Shown here: piece after piece, positions 16,207 through 25,400 of the stretch | Layout: each line of letters begins with the position of its first letter | How positions within the stretch are numbered: position 1 is the first letter of the stretch | NCBI GenBank assembly: GCA_944324725.1 | Contig: CALUXJ010000006.1 | Coordinates: forward strand, 1 to 39,153 | From: an uncultured Acholeplasmatales bacterium | GTDB lineage: Bacteria > Bacillota_I > Bacilli_A > Acholeplasmatales > Anaeroplasmataceae | Direction: 5' to 3' | DNA: 39,153 nt | Program-made: the position numbers and the translations under genes | Notes under the pieces: model-generated | Database searches by the model: none | What the model was told of the DNA's origin: nothing | What the model saw: only the letters and a program-made list of their open reading frames with translations

Positions 16207-16224
16207 AAATTTACCTTCCTATCT

Positions 16225-16242
16225 AGTTAGCTATCGCTAACT
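16225..16242. promoter_or_regulatory. feo operator 1 (downstream of the promoter)
   Basis: A perfect inverted repeat, AGTTAGC-TATC-GCTAACT, just after the predicted transcription start of feoA. Its half-site GTTAGC resembles the half-site of DtxR/IdeR iron boxes, although the spacing differs. Binding here would block transcription. Confidence 0.8.
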
Positions 16243-16252
16243 TTATATTCTT

Positions 16253-16280
16253 ATTATATTTTCTTTTATTACGAATACAA
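16253..16280 (-). promoter_or_regulatory. Promoter of the feo operon
   Basis: Minus-strand TTGTAT (16275-16280), 16-base spacer, TATAAT (16253-16258). Unlike most promoters in the window it has no TG before the -10. Transcription should begin near 16246. Confidence 0.75.
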
Positions 16281-16294
16281 GTACTTTTCTTAAA

Positions 16295-16316
16295 TTAGTT
16301 AGCAATAGCTAACCAA
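16295..16316. promoter_or_regulatory. feo operator 2 (upstream of the promoter)
   Basis: The core GTTAGC-AATA-GCTAAC (16298-16313) is the same 6-4-6 palindrome as operator 1. The symmetry continues outward (AATTA/CAATT) with one mismatch. It lies just upstream of the -35, with its centre 72 bp from the centre of operator 1. Confidence 0.8.
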
Positions 16317-16319
16317 TTT

Positions 16320-16357
16320 ATAAATAAAAAGCTCAAGAATTTTACACTTGAACTTTT
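16320..16357 (-). terminator. Terminator of the barnase-barstar unit
   Basis: An 11-bp stem with one wobble (16327-16337 with 16347-16357, AAAAGCTCAAG on the plus strand) followed on the minus strand by TTTATTTA. It overlaps the last codons of the barstar gene. Confidence 0.7.
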
Positions 16358-16587
16358 AATGTAATGTTTCGATTAACTTTAGCCGCATCTGCGATAGTAC
16401 ATAAAAATCCCTCATACTGTTCCATATGACTTGCCACTAACAAAAGTGGGTATGTTATATCGGTTAAACAGTCATACAAGGCATCTAGATTGTTCCCATA
16501 ATAACTAGGAAAATTTAGTTTATCAGCTAAAAATGAATGAAGTTCTTCCTTAGAGTTAAATTTTTGCCCATCAAGATATAATTTCAT
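16342..16587 (-). CDS. Barstar-family ribonuclease inhibitor
   Basis: An 81-residue barstar-like protein. The diagnostic segment FPSYYGNNLDALYDCLTDI (about 27-45) carries the Asp and aromatic residues that plug the barnase active site in the Bacillus pair. It has no signal peptide, so it acts in the cytoplasm and protects the cell from its own RNase before export. It begins three bases after the stop of the barnase-domain lipoprotein gene and lacks a strong ribosome-binding site, so it is translationally coupled to the enzyme it should inhibit. Confidence 0.9.
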   Translation of the reverse strand: MKLYLDGQKFNSKEELHSFLADKLNFPSYYGNNLDALYDCLTDITYPLLLVASHMEQYEGFLCTIADAAKVNRNITLKVQV

Positions 16588-16589
16588 AA

Positions 16590-17426
16590 CTAACTCACAT
16601 AAATAGAACCTTCACAATTACCATTTAAATAAATGTAATTAAATGAAGAATAGTGATCAATTGTGTAATATACGGATAATGTTTCTAAGGAAAACACAAT
16701 TCGCTTAGCATTCCGACTACCACCGGTATATAAAATATCACATTCAAAATAGGAATCTCCTCGTGGCAAGAGACCTTCACGATTTTGAAAAACATCGCCA
16801 CCGCAGCTTAACAAATTTTCTTGCGTATAATCGTTACGATTAAATTCTGATTTAGGTAAAAAATTGCTAGGCAATTTGGCAAAGGCTACAATGTAAAGAG
16901 CCACTTCAAACGGAGTGTTATAAATATTATCCTCGTATACCTCAACATCTAAAATACTATCATAAGCATAATCACCATCAACCACAAAGCTAAATGGATT
17001 ATCTGGCTCTACGGGTTCAATAGGTTCAACTGGTTCAATAGCCATAGCGGCTATTGTTATACTAAACTCTTTTTCTCTCTTTTCACCCTGATAATCTAAA
17101 TAACAGGTCAATTTTAAATTAACAGGATAACTAGTTTGCGTTATGATTGCCTCATAATTGCTAGCTGTTGCTACAAACGTCAAATAACTTTCATTATTAC
17201 TTTTCCAAGTCAATGCAGTAGAAACATCTTCAAAACTAACCATTCCTGGTACTTGAAAATTAGTATCAACCACACTATTATTTTCTATTAAATCAACTTG
17301 TTTAATTAAGTTATTTGCGTAATAAGCATTGTTGTTATAATCTACTTTTTCCTCATAACAACTAGCTGCTAATATTACTAACAATATAGTTGTTATCATT
17401 AGCATTATTTTTTTTATTAATTTCAT
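16590..17426 (-). CDS. Lipoprotein with Ig-like domain and C-terminal barnase-type ribonuclease
   Basis: 278 residues. A signal peptide ends in the lipobox LAASC (Cys23), so the protein is anchored outside the membrane. Residues about 35-128 look like a bacterial Ig-like domain (STALTWKSNNESYLTF, ending EFSITI). A Pro/Glu linker (IEPVEPIEPVEPDNP) leads to a barnase domain (about 165-270). Every key barnase residue has a counterpart: Lys27 (Lys192 in LPKSEF), Arg59-Glu60 (GGDVFQNREG), Glu73 (Glu228 in FECDILY), Arg83 and Arg87 (238 and 242 in GGSRNAKRIVF) and His102 (His258 in TIDHYSSF). It is therefore a likely active, surface-tethered ribonuclease. The barstar gene follows directly. Start supported by a GGTGA site. 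Confidence 0.88.
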   Translation of the reverse strand: MKLIKKIMLMITTILLVILAASCYEEKVDYNNNAYYANNLIKQVDLIENNSVVDTNFQVPGMVSFEDVSTALTWKSNNESYLTFVATASNYEAIITQTSYPVNLKLTCYLDYQGEKREKEFSITIAAMAIEPVEPIEPVEPDNPFSFVVDGDYAYDSILDVEVYEDNIYNTPFEVALYIVAFAKLPSNFLPKSEFNRNDYTQENLLSCGGDVFQNREGLLPRGDSYFECDILYTGGSRNAKRIVFSLETLSVYYTIDHYSSFNYIYLNGNCEGSIYVS

Positions 17427-17448
17427 TCTTTCACCAACTTACCGCATC

Positions 17449-17457
17449 ATAATAACA
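17449..17457 (-). promoter_or_regulatory. Promoter of the barnase-barstar unit
   Basis: Minus-strand TGTTATTAT with the hexamer at 17449-17454, 22 bases before the ATG; no clear -35. It lies between the recQ terminator and the gene, so the pair is its own transcription unit. Confidence 0.5.
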
Positions 17458-17464
17458 TATTTAA

Positions 17465-17508
17465 TTATAAAAAGATAGTTTTAAATACACAAAACTAATG
17501 TAACTATC
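17465..17508 (-). terminator. Terminator after recQ
   Basis: GATAGTT (17474-17480) pairs with AACTATC (17502-17508) across a 21-base loop, followed on the minus strand by TTTTTAT. The loop is long, so strength is uncertain. Confidence 0.55.
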
Positions 17509-17535
17509 CATATGTCTTGTATTTTTTATTTATAC

Positions 17536-18642
17536 TTATGTGAAATATTTCCTAATATAACTAATTTTATCTGCGGAGAAACAAAAGTCTATCACTTCAT
17601 TCAACTCCTTTATTTTTTTATTTTGCTTTTCACTTCCATATATCAAGTTTAAGGCGGTTTGAATGCTATTTTGCCTAAAAAGAATATAACAAATTGAACA
17701 TTTGCCATCACGTCCAGCCCGACCAGCTTGTTGAATTAAGTCAGCTAAAGAAAGTGGTATATCATAAATAACAATTTGCCTGATATCTCTAATATCTATC
17801 CCCATACCAAAACTATTAGTTGCGAAAATTATACCTGCTTTTGCGGTTTTGAAACCAAGATAATTCTCATCCTTGATATTTTTAGGTAGCCCACCATGAT
17901 ATAAATAACAATTATATATTGTTTTAAATTTATTATACAAAGTTTCTGTATTTTTACGGGTTAAAGTATATACTATTGTCTTTTTATTTTTAGCTAAGAT
18001 TTTTTTAAAACGCCAGGTGATAAATGTTTTATATGTTAGGAATGTAATATTTTTCTTAATTGGGCTTAATATTGTTATATAGGGCTTTATTAAGCCACAT
18101 TTTTCTATTATTAAATTAATATCTTCTTGGTTGGCAGTGGCAGTGAAACAAGCAATTGTTGGTCTAACTTCTAGTGTATTTATAAAATTCTTTATTAAGT
18201 AGTAATCCTTTCTAAAATCTTCTCCCCATTTAATCGTATGTGCTTCATCAATCACTAGTAGGCTAATTCTTTTAATATTTTGTAAAAAAGCATAATTTTT
18301 CAAGCGTTCAACCGCTATGTAAATAAATTTGTAGCTATTTAAATTTTTATAAATGCTTTTTTGGCTAAAAAAATCTAATTCACTATTAATATAAGCTGCC
18401 TTTATATTCTTTTCTTTAAGAGTATAGACTTGATCTTTCATTAAGGAAATTAGCGGTGAAACCACTACCACTAAGCCTGGCATTATAAGACCAGGTAATT
18501 GATATATTAATGTTTTCCCTTGACCTGTTGGTAAGACACTTAGCGTATCTCTTCTAGCCAGCATTTGTTCCATTATTTCCCGTTGTGGGTAGCGAAACTT
18601 TTGGTAGCCAAAATATCTTTCTAGTTCCTCTTCTAAATTCAT
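17536..18642 (-). CDS. RecQ-family DNA helicase, C-terminally short
   Basis: A superfamily 2 helicase, 368 residues. Walker A PTGQGKT (38-44), DEAH (132-135), CFTATAN and the arginine-finger motif QQAGRAGRDG are all present, so both RecA-like lobes are complete. The protein stops at FCFSADKISYIRKYFT, exactly where the RecQ zinc-binding subdomain would begin (normally Cys-rich and followed by the RQC winged helix and HRDC). RecQ is about 500-600 residues, so the duplex-separating parts are missing. No continuation is visible after the stop. It may be a reduced helicase or a decayed gene. Start from an AGGTGA site. Confidence 0.85.
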   Translation of the reverse strand: MNLEEELERYFGYQKFRYPQREIMEQMLARRDTLSVLPTGQGKTLIYQLPGLIMPGLVVVVSPLISLMKDQVYTLKEKNIKAAYINSELDFFSQKSIYKNLNSYKFIYIAVERLKNYAFLQNIKRISLLVIDEAHTIKWGEDFRKDYYLIKNFINTLEVRPTIACFTATANQEDINLIIEKCGLIKPYITILSPIKKNITFLTYKTFITWRFKKILAKNKKTIVYTLTRKNTETLYNKFKTIYNCYLYHGGLPKNIKDENYLGFKTAKAGIIFATNSFGMGIDIRDIRQIVIYDIPLSLADLIQQAGRAGRDGKCSICYILFRQNSIQTALNLIYGSEKQNKKIKELNEVIDFCFSADKISYIRKYFT

Positions 18643-18778
18643 ATCATCACCTAAATATTTATAGCCAAAAAGTTTTTAATTTTATCCATAAACAAAATGA
18701 ATTTTTTAAGCTTCTTCAACAAATCCTCTCTACCCCATTAATTACAAGTGGTAAACACTTTTTATTTTAATGATTATA

Positions 18779-18800
18779 TGATAAAATTTTCTTCGGTGAT
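18779..18800 (+). promoter_or_regulatory. Extended -10 promoter with ultra-short leader, U32 gene
   Basis: TGATAAAAT (hexamer 18782-18787) is followed after the expected start of transcription, about 18794, by a GGTGA ribosome-binding site (18795-18799) and the ATG at 18804. The leader would be about 10 bases, the same arrangement as def. Confidence 0.55.
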
Positions 18801-18803
18801 ATT

Positions 18804-21008
18804 ATGAATTGTGAATTATTAGCTCCAGCTGGAAGCTATGATATAGCGATTGCCGCACTTAATATGGGTGCTGATGCTATTTATCTAGCTACCGAAAAAT
18901 TTGGTGCTCGTGCTTATGCCAAAAATTTAACCTTAAATGAATTAGAAAAAGTAGTCAATTACGCCAATGTCCTAGGTAAAAAAATATATGTAACCTGTAA
19001 CACTCTTATCAAAGATTCAGAGCTAGAAGATGTTTATACCTATCTTGATACTATTTATCAATTAGGTGTTCACGGGGTTATTACTACTGATTTTGCTGTT
19101 ATAAATTATGTTATCAATTGCTTACCTGCCATGGAATGTCATATTTCGACGCAAGTTGGGGTTAAGAATTTAGAAGACGTAAATTTTTTTACAGAATTAG
19201 GAGCTAAGCGTACTGTTTTGGCTAGAGAAACAGCCTTAACTGAAATAAAACGAATCAAAGCGAATTCCAAAATGCCTTTAGAAGTATTTATTCATGGGGC
19301 TCTTTGTGTTTCTTATTCAGGAAATTGTTTCTTTTCTTCTTTATTAACCTTAAGAAGCGGTAATAGAGGACGGTGTGCCCAAAATTGTCGTCGTGAATAT
19401 CTAATGCTTCGAGATGGTAAAGAAATTGCTCCTAAAGCTAACTACTTGTCCATGAAGGATTTGAATACTTTTGCTAGTATCAATGAATTAGTTAATTTAG
19501 GTGTTGATTCTTTTAAAATTGAAGGGCGAATGAAAGATGTTGATTACGTTAAGGCTTTGGCATATACCTATAGACAAAAAATTGATAATCCTAATTACGA
19601 AACTAATATTTTAAATAAAGTTTTTCACCGCACCTATACAGCTGGTTTTTTAAAGAATGCTGATAATGGTGACATAGTTAGTTCTACTAGATCAGGAAAC
19701 GTAGGTGAGTATGTTGGAGAAATCAGCTTCTTTCAAAAGGGATTATTTAAAGTAAATTTAAAGAATAAAATTGAGCTTAATAATCGGGTGCGCATAACAG
19801 CAGATAAGGATTACTATTTTGACATTACTAAAATATTTAACAAACAAAAACAAAGTGTTTCTAGTCTAGTTGGTGAAGGTTTTATTCAGTTAGATGTCAA
19901 TCTAACTGGTAAATATAAGTTGTATATTATCAAGAATCGCAATATAACTTTTAAAGATCCAACCAAGATACCTCTTAATATTTATCTATCTATTAAAGAT
20001 AATGACTTATTACTAGCTGCTTCTTATGATGAGCTTTACTTTAGTCTAACTTTTTCTAATATTTTACAGGATGCTAAAACAAGCGGTACCAAAAAGGAAG
20101 ATTTAATTAAACAATTGACCAAATTAAATGACACACCTTTTTATCTTGATAATTGTGAAATTGATGATAAGATAGTAAATAAATTTATGCCTGTTAGTCA
20201 AATGAATCAAATTAGGCGTTCTCTCTTAGAAAACATTTATAACACTCTTAAGGGTGAAAGACTAATTAAACCTTTAGTTAAGCCAAAATTAGTTCCTAAT
20301 AATGACAGAAAAGAATTAATTTGTTTTTGTCATACTAAGGAGCAATTTGATATTGCTAAAGAACTCGGTATCAAGGCTTATTACCAGTCTAATTATCTAA
20401 ATTACACTTCTGTTGCCAAATTAACTGAATCAGATATTTTAGTATCTAACTTTGGTTCTATTTATTTAAATAAAAATCATGAATTAACCCTCAATAAGGA
20501 ATTTAATGTTTTAAATCATGATTCTTTAGCCTACTTTTTACAATATGCTAAGCATGTAACTTTAAGCGAGGAATTAAGCTTTAATGAGATTAAGAACTTA
20601 ATAACCTCTTTCTATTCTGAATATGGCTTTTATCCTAGTGCTGATTTAATAATCTATGGTCATATGACGTTAATGACAACAAAATATTGTCCTATCAAAC
20701 ATATCGGGCATTGTCCAGAATGCAAAACACATCACTTTGCTTTGCAAGATGACTCAGCTACCTTCCCTTTAATTCATGATGGCTGTATAACCAGTATTTT
20801 AAATGAGAAAGCAACCAATTTGATTGATGAAATTACTAAATTATATCCATACATTAATCGTTTTAGACTAGATTTTACTATTGAATCAGCTGGTGAAGTT
20901 AAAGAAATTTTATTAAAAGCCCAAAATAAATTAACCACTTTAAGGCAAACTAATTATTTTGATGCTAAAAAAGAAACACGTGCTTATTATAAAAGAGAAA
21001 TATTATAA
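18804..21008 (+). CDS. U32 family peptidase / RNA hydroxylation protein (RlhA/TrhP type)
   Basis: 734 residues. The N-terminal barrel-like U32 domain begins MNCELLAPAGSYDIAIAAL, and the family signature EVFIHGALCVSYSGNCFFSS (about 163-182) is followed by the conserved Cys cluster in NRGRCAQNCRREYLM. A long C-terminal extension (about 330-734, DUF3656-like, with a CPIKHIGHCPEC Cys cluster) matches the RlhA/TrhP size class. Family members hydroxylate C2501 of 23S rRNA or U34 of tRNA using prephenate-derived precursors; the old peptidase label is probably misleading. Which RNA is modified here is undecided. Monocistronic. Confidence 0.88.
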   Translation: MNCELLAPAGSYDIAIAALNMGADAIYLATEKFGARAYAKNLTLNELEKVVNYANVLGKKIYVTCNTLIKDSELEDVYTYLDTIYQLGVHGVITTDFAVINYVINCLPAMECHISTQVGVKNLEDVNFFTELGAKRTVLARETALTEIKRIKANSKMPLEVFIHGALCVSYSGNCFFSSLLTLRSGNRGRCAQNCRREYLMLRDGKEIAPKANYLSMKDLNTFASINELVNLGVDSFKIEGRMKDVDYVKALAYTYRQKIDNPNYETNILNKVFHRTYTAGFLKNADNGDIVSSTRSGNVGEYVGEISFFQKGLFKVNLKNKIELNNRVRITADKDYYFDITKIFNKQKQSVSSLVGEGFIQLDVNLTGKYKLYIIKNRNITFKDPTKIPLNIYLSIKDNDLLLAASYDELYFSLTFSNILQDAKTSGTKKEDLIKQLTKLNDTPFYLDNCEIDDKIVNKFMPVSQMNQIRRSLLENIYNTLKGERLIKPLVKPKLVPNNDRKELICFCHTKEQFDIAKELGIKAYYQSNYLNYTSVAKLTESDILVSNFGSIYLNKNHELTLNKEFNVLNHDSLAYFLQYAKHVTLSEELSFNEIKNLITSFYSEYGFYPSADLIIYGHMTLMTTKYCPIKHIGHCPECKTHHFALQDDSATFPLIHDGCITSILNEKATNLIDEITKLYPYINRFRLDFTIESAGEVKEILLKAQNKLTTLRQTNYFDAKKETRAYYKREIL

Positions 21009-21013
21009 GCTAT

Positions 21014-21053
21014 AAAAAAAGCTCACAGGTTCCTAGTTCCTATGAGCTTTTTT
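21014..21053. terminator. Bidirectional terminator after the U32 gene
   Basis: A stem of A-tract, GCTCA and AGG with CCT, TGAGC and T-tract (one mismatch) around a 9-base loop. It lies between converging genes. Confidence 0.85.
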
Positions 21054-21055
21054 AA

Positions 21056-21547
21056 CTAGATATAAAGTGAACAAAAATCTAATTTTTTCTTACCAATTTC
21101 TTTTATTTGATAAGTATTATTATTCATAATTTTTATACCATATTTTTGACATTCTTTAGCCACTAGCTTATTGATTAGCTCAATACCTTTACTTTCATTA
21201 GGCAATAATTCTACTTGCGTTGCAATTTTATTAGTGCTAAGGTAGCTAAATAAATCATCTAGTTCTTTTTTGATATCTCGCATAAATAGTAATAAGTTAC
21301 TTGGATTAAGCGTGCTTTCAAATTCACCAAGTGATAATACTATTTCATCATAACGACAGGCCTTGGTCATATTTTTAATCAAAGCAACCTGACTTGTTAG
21401 ATTAAGTGTACCTTTAGCAAAGTTAGTTACGTCATTATTAAGCTTTAACTTATTGATTAAATAATTATACACTGGGATAAAATCACCATCATTATATACC
21501 ATATTCATAAATCTATAACCGCCAAAAACAGCAATGCTTTTTTTCAT
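21056..21547 (-). CDS. Hypothetical protein, possibly SGNH-hydrolase-like
   Basis: 163 residues, not recognised with confidence. It starts with a short strand and glycine turn (KKSIAVFGGYRFMN) and alternates strands and helices, including DEIVLSLGEFE, where an SGNH hydrolase would have its block III G-x-N-D region. The usual GDS and terminal DxxH motifs are not clear, so an active esterase is doubtful. No signal peptide. The ATG at 21547 is preferred over one at 21562 because the GGGGG Shine-Dalgarno falls between them. A TTGACA (21620-21625) and TGATATAAA promoter lies upstream, divergent from the DUF1836 gene. Confidence 0.65.
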   Translation of the reverse strand: MKKSIAVFGGYRFMNMVYNDGDFIPVYNYLINKLKLNNDVTNFAKGTLNLTSQVALIKNMTKACRYDEIVLSLGEFESTLNPSNLLLFMRDIKKELDDLFSYLSTNKIATQVELLPNESKGIELINKLVAKECQKYGIKIMNNNTYQIKEIGKKKLDFCSLYI

Positions 21548-21643
21548 TTTTATGACCCCCATTTTAAAAGATTATTTCATCTAGTTTACGATACTAGTTT
21601 ATATCAACTTATAACTTTTGTCAATAGTTTTATTAATGTAAAT

Positions 21644-21671
21644 TGTGTTTTTTAATATTTAATGCTATAAT
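21644..21671 (+). promoter_or_regulatory. Promoter of the DUF1836 gene
   Basis: TTGTGT (21644-21649), 16-base spacer and TATAAT (21666-21671) preceded by TGC. The ATG is 21 bases after the -10. Confidence 0.65.
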
Positions 21672-21692
21672 ATGCCAAAAGGGGGAACACAA

Positions 21693-22307
21693 ATGTTCGA
21701 CATTAATGAAAGTTTAACAAATTGGCTAGAAAAGCTTGATAGTTTTAAATTAAGTGATTATACAAAATTACCTGATATTGAGCTCTATATGGATCAAATA
21801 ATCACTTTAATTGATCGGCATTTTTCTTTATTTGCCTATTCATCCTTAGATAAAATGATTACTTCCTCTATGGTTAATAACTATGTTAAGGGCGAAGTTA
21901 TTCCTGCCCCAATTTCTAAGCGCTATAATCGGGAACATTTAGCTTTACTGGAAGAGGTTTTAACTTTAAAACAGGTCTTAAGTATTGCTGAAGTAAAACA
22001 AATTATTGACTCTACTTACGAAAATAAAGCTAATGCCGAAGTTTTTAATGACTTTAGCTCCCGTTTTACCGAAGCCAATAAGGATGCTGTTCTTTATGCT
22101 AAAGAAAAGTTAGCAAATATTAATGCTAATGATACAGCAAGCCTTAATCACCTAGCTCTAGAATTAAGTTTGGTAGCTAATGCCTATATTTCTATTGCTA
22201 AAAGAATTCTTTATTATACCAAGCATTACGAAATAATGGTTAACCAAGAACTAGAAGATAAAGAAAAAGAAAAGAAAAAAGCTGAACATAAGAAAAAAGA
22301 GGACTAA
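21693..22307 (+). CDS. DUF1836 domain protein, probable DNA-binding regulator
   Basis: 204 residues. The central part (SSLDKMITSSMVNNYVKGEVIPAPISKRYNREHLALL..LKQVLSIAEVKQII) matches DUF1836, a Firmicutes family with a MerR-like helix-turn-helix at its N terminus. It ends in a highly charged Lys/Glu tail (about 20 residues). Regulatory role is an inference from the family; no target is known. The ATG at 21693 has a GGGGGAA site 6 bases upstream; a frame-extending ATG at 21672 lies before that site. Confidence 0.8.
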   Translation: MFDINESLTNWLEKLDSFKLSDYTKLPDIELYMDQIITLIDRHFSLFAYSSLDKMITSSMVNNYVKGEVIPAPISKRYNREHLALLEEVLTLKQVLSIAEVKQIIDSTYENKANAEVFNDFSSRFTEANKDAVLYAKEKLANINANDTASLNHLALELSLVANAYISIAKRILYYTKHYEIMVNQELEDKEKEKKKAEHKKKED

Positions 22308-22319
22308 AGCCTCTTTTTC
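22293..22319 (+). terminator. Terminator overlapping the DUF1836 stop
   Basis: AAAAAGAGG pairs with CCTCTTTTT around ACTAAAG, which includes the stop codon. The T-run forms the 3' arm. Confidence 0.7.
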
Positions 22320-22322
22320 ATC

Positions 22323-22357
22323 AAAACCTTACCCTTAACCCGATAAGGTTTTTTTAT
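22323..22357. terminator. Second hairpin terminator between converging genes
   Basis: AAAACCTTA (22323-22331) pairs with TAAGGTTTT (22344-22352), with further T on the plus strand. It backs up the first terminator and can serve the minus-strand GGDEF-EAL gene, whose stop is about 75 bases away. Confidence 0.7.
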
Positions 22358-22426
22358 TTGCTTGCAATTAATAGTTAATAATTAGTTTATTATAAAAATA
22401 AGTTTTACTACTTGCCACTACAATTT

Positions 22427-25400
22427 TTATTCCTTCATCTCTAAAATCAACTCGCTAATACTATAGCTTTTAGAATAAACTTGACCATAAATATAGCTAA
22501 TATTAGCTTCTTTAATCAAATTTAAATCCTTTTTGTCATCAACATTAGCCAAATAAATGGTAGCTTTTAATATTCCTATAAGCTGATTAATTTCTGCTAA
22601 TTTTGCTTTGTTTAATTTATTTAAATCTAACCAAATATTATTTGTTTTTTGGTTAATTATATCATAAAAATCACGCGTAATTATTTTGATGTTATGTTTA
22701 GTAAGTTCCGTCAAATTTGAAGAATAGTGATCAACAACGATGGTTAAAATATCGGTTGGAAGCTTAAAAAAGCTTAACTGAGTTAAAACAAACTCACTAA
22801 AGTAATCATCTATGACATCATTTTCGAATTCCACTAAGACTTCAATATAAGCACCAACTTCACTATAGAATAATGCCAGTTCCTTACACAACGCTGTTAA
22901 TTTATACTTTTGATAAAGTCGATATTTTTGTTGTTTTATTAAAATGGTTTTTATTTCATCTTCATAAATGTTCAAATTCGGTAGCTGCAATTTAATAACA
23001 TAACCAAAAACTTCCTGATTAACTACATCAATTAGTTGTGTGTAGGCCACCTTAATCTGATTATTTAAAATATTTTCTTGTAATAAAACAGCTTTTTCTT
23101 TGGCCTTAAAGCGTTCTTTATAATTTTGATAGGAATAGTAGCTAATACCCCCTCTATCACAACTATCTAAATAGGCGTTGTAAGCATAATCATAAATTAA
23201 ATCTATAGTCTTTTTTTCTTCCTTGGCATGAAGATAAACACCTATTTTAAAATTAGGATGAACACTATACTTTAAATCAATAAAGGCATTTTCTAAAAAA
23301 GAAATAAATTTTTTGAGTAAAGTTTCTTCCTTACGCTTATCATTAATATCTAGCAATACTAATGCAAAATGATTTTCATCAATTATATAAGCAAAAATAT
23401 TAAAATAATTTTTAAAGAAAATGCCAATATTTTCTTTTAGTAATCTAACAAAGTCAATATAAAAGCTGTAGCCATATAAATCTTTGTAATCTTTTAATTC
23501 TTCAAAGCCAAAAATGGCTAAACTATAGCGTTTATTTTGTATTTCATTTAACTGTTGGTTAAGCTTATTTTTATTAAAAAGGCCACTTATTTCATCATAA
23601 TAGGCCTTATTTAATAATTTTGTTTCAGCTTCCTTACTATTTGTTTGATCAATGACAATACTAACAATTATTATTTCACTTTCACTAGGATAAGCATAAA
23701 ATATTTCTTTTATGTTCCGAACCAAACCATCTTTTTTATATTCATATTCATATATTTTATTGTTAGTAGGATTAATTTTTAAATCTGTTAAAAGATCTCG
23801 ATAACCTGTAACATCCTTACTGGCCATATTACTTAAAAATTCTTGTAAACCAACATCTCGTGTTAAACGATATATTTGACTAGCATTACCATCTAACTCA
23901 ACTTGTTGATTAATAATTTTTTTAACCCCAAAATAGAGATTGTGCCAAACATAGTTTACTAGAGCATTTTCTGCTTCCATTATTTTAATTTTTCTTGTAA
24001 AGGCTATTCTTAAGCTTAGGATACTTATTAAATTTTGAAAAAAATCGTAATTACCAGGAATAGCTAAAATATCATTTGTGGCAACAAACTCAATTGTGCC
24101 TAGGCTATTAGCCTCATCTGTCAAAGGAAAGCTAAAGACAAAGTCATTTTCTGTATATGGTTGATTCGTAAAAATATCAATTTTTTGATTAAGTAACTCC
24201 TTAGGAATTATAACCATTTTTTCTTCTTTTAGCGCTTCACTAATAGAGGATACTGGAATATCTTTATAGGTACGATCATATAATCTTTCACTTTTATAGG
24301 TATGTAGATAATAATTTTTAGCTTCATATATTAAATTAAATTTTATAATTTGATATTTTTCTTCTAATAATATTCCTAGATTCCTTAACGCATCTCTTAG
24401 TCTTACTGTCCTACTTAGCATTTTAGCTAAAGTTCTAATAACCTCATTATTTTCAGCTACTACATACTCATTTATAATTTCTTTTTTTTCTTGTGGTACA
24501 ACTCTAATTTCTGGATTATTTAACTTTTCTTCTGTGGCCACTTCCGGTATTATGTATAGTTCTTTTTTATTTTTGGGTTTATTTTCCGCTAACTTGCTCT
24601 TAATCTCCTCAATCTTGTTCTCATAGTGACTAATGCTTAGCTTATGGTTGGTAAGCTTATAAAGCTCTAGAGCAGTTTGGACAAATTCTAAAGTAACTTG
24701 ATTAGCCTCCTCAACTAAATCGGCATAATCACTTTCAATAATACTAGCTTGGCGCAAATCATTACGACTAATTAAGATTTTAAGTAAAATAGTTGCTGCC
24801 TTTAAAGTCTCTTCTTTAGTTAAATCAGTAACCTCTAAATATTTTTTCCCTAAATCATAAGCCTTATTTAAGTTGCCAGCATCATAATACATTTCAATAA
24901 CTAAAAGGTTAAATTGATTTTGTCCGCTATACCCTAAACTCTTCTCATATATCTCACTAATGCTTTTACTAGTTCTAAAAAATAAATCATAATTTTTAAT
25001 TTCATAGCTAAGATTTAAAAGGTCATTTAAAGCTTTGAAACGATCAACTTCTAATAAATCATTATCCAAATAATTATAAAGCTGCTTTACAGCCTCACTA
25101 TAATTTTTTAGAGCCTTGTAATAAACATATTTATCATAATAAATAGTATAACTATCTTTGGCCTTAATGCGGTCGGCCTTAATTAGCATATATTTTTCAT
25201 ATTGATCTAATCTTTTAGCTTTTAAAGTTAAGGTCATAATAGTGTTACATAAAATGACAACTGCTTCATCATCTAGAGTATTAAAATAACTAACATAGGC
25301 ATAAACCTCTTTTAAAGAATTATTTAAACGGGTATTAGCTAACAAGATTTGCTTGTGACACCAAGCCTTCAAATAATTCAAATCGTTTTTATCCGTTTTA

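Noticed and set aside
17536-18642. Frameshift as the cause of the short RecQ
   Set aside because: No other frame after the stop reads as zinc-binding or RQC sequence; the bases instead hold a terminator and the next promoter.
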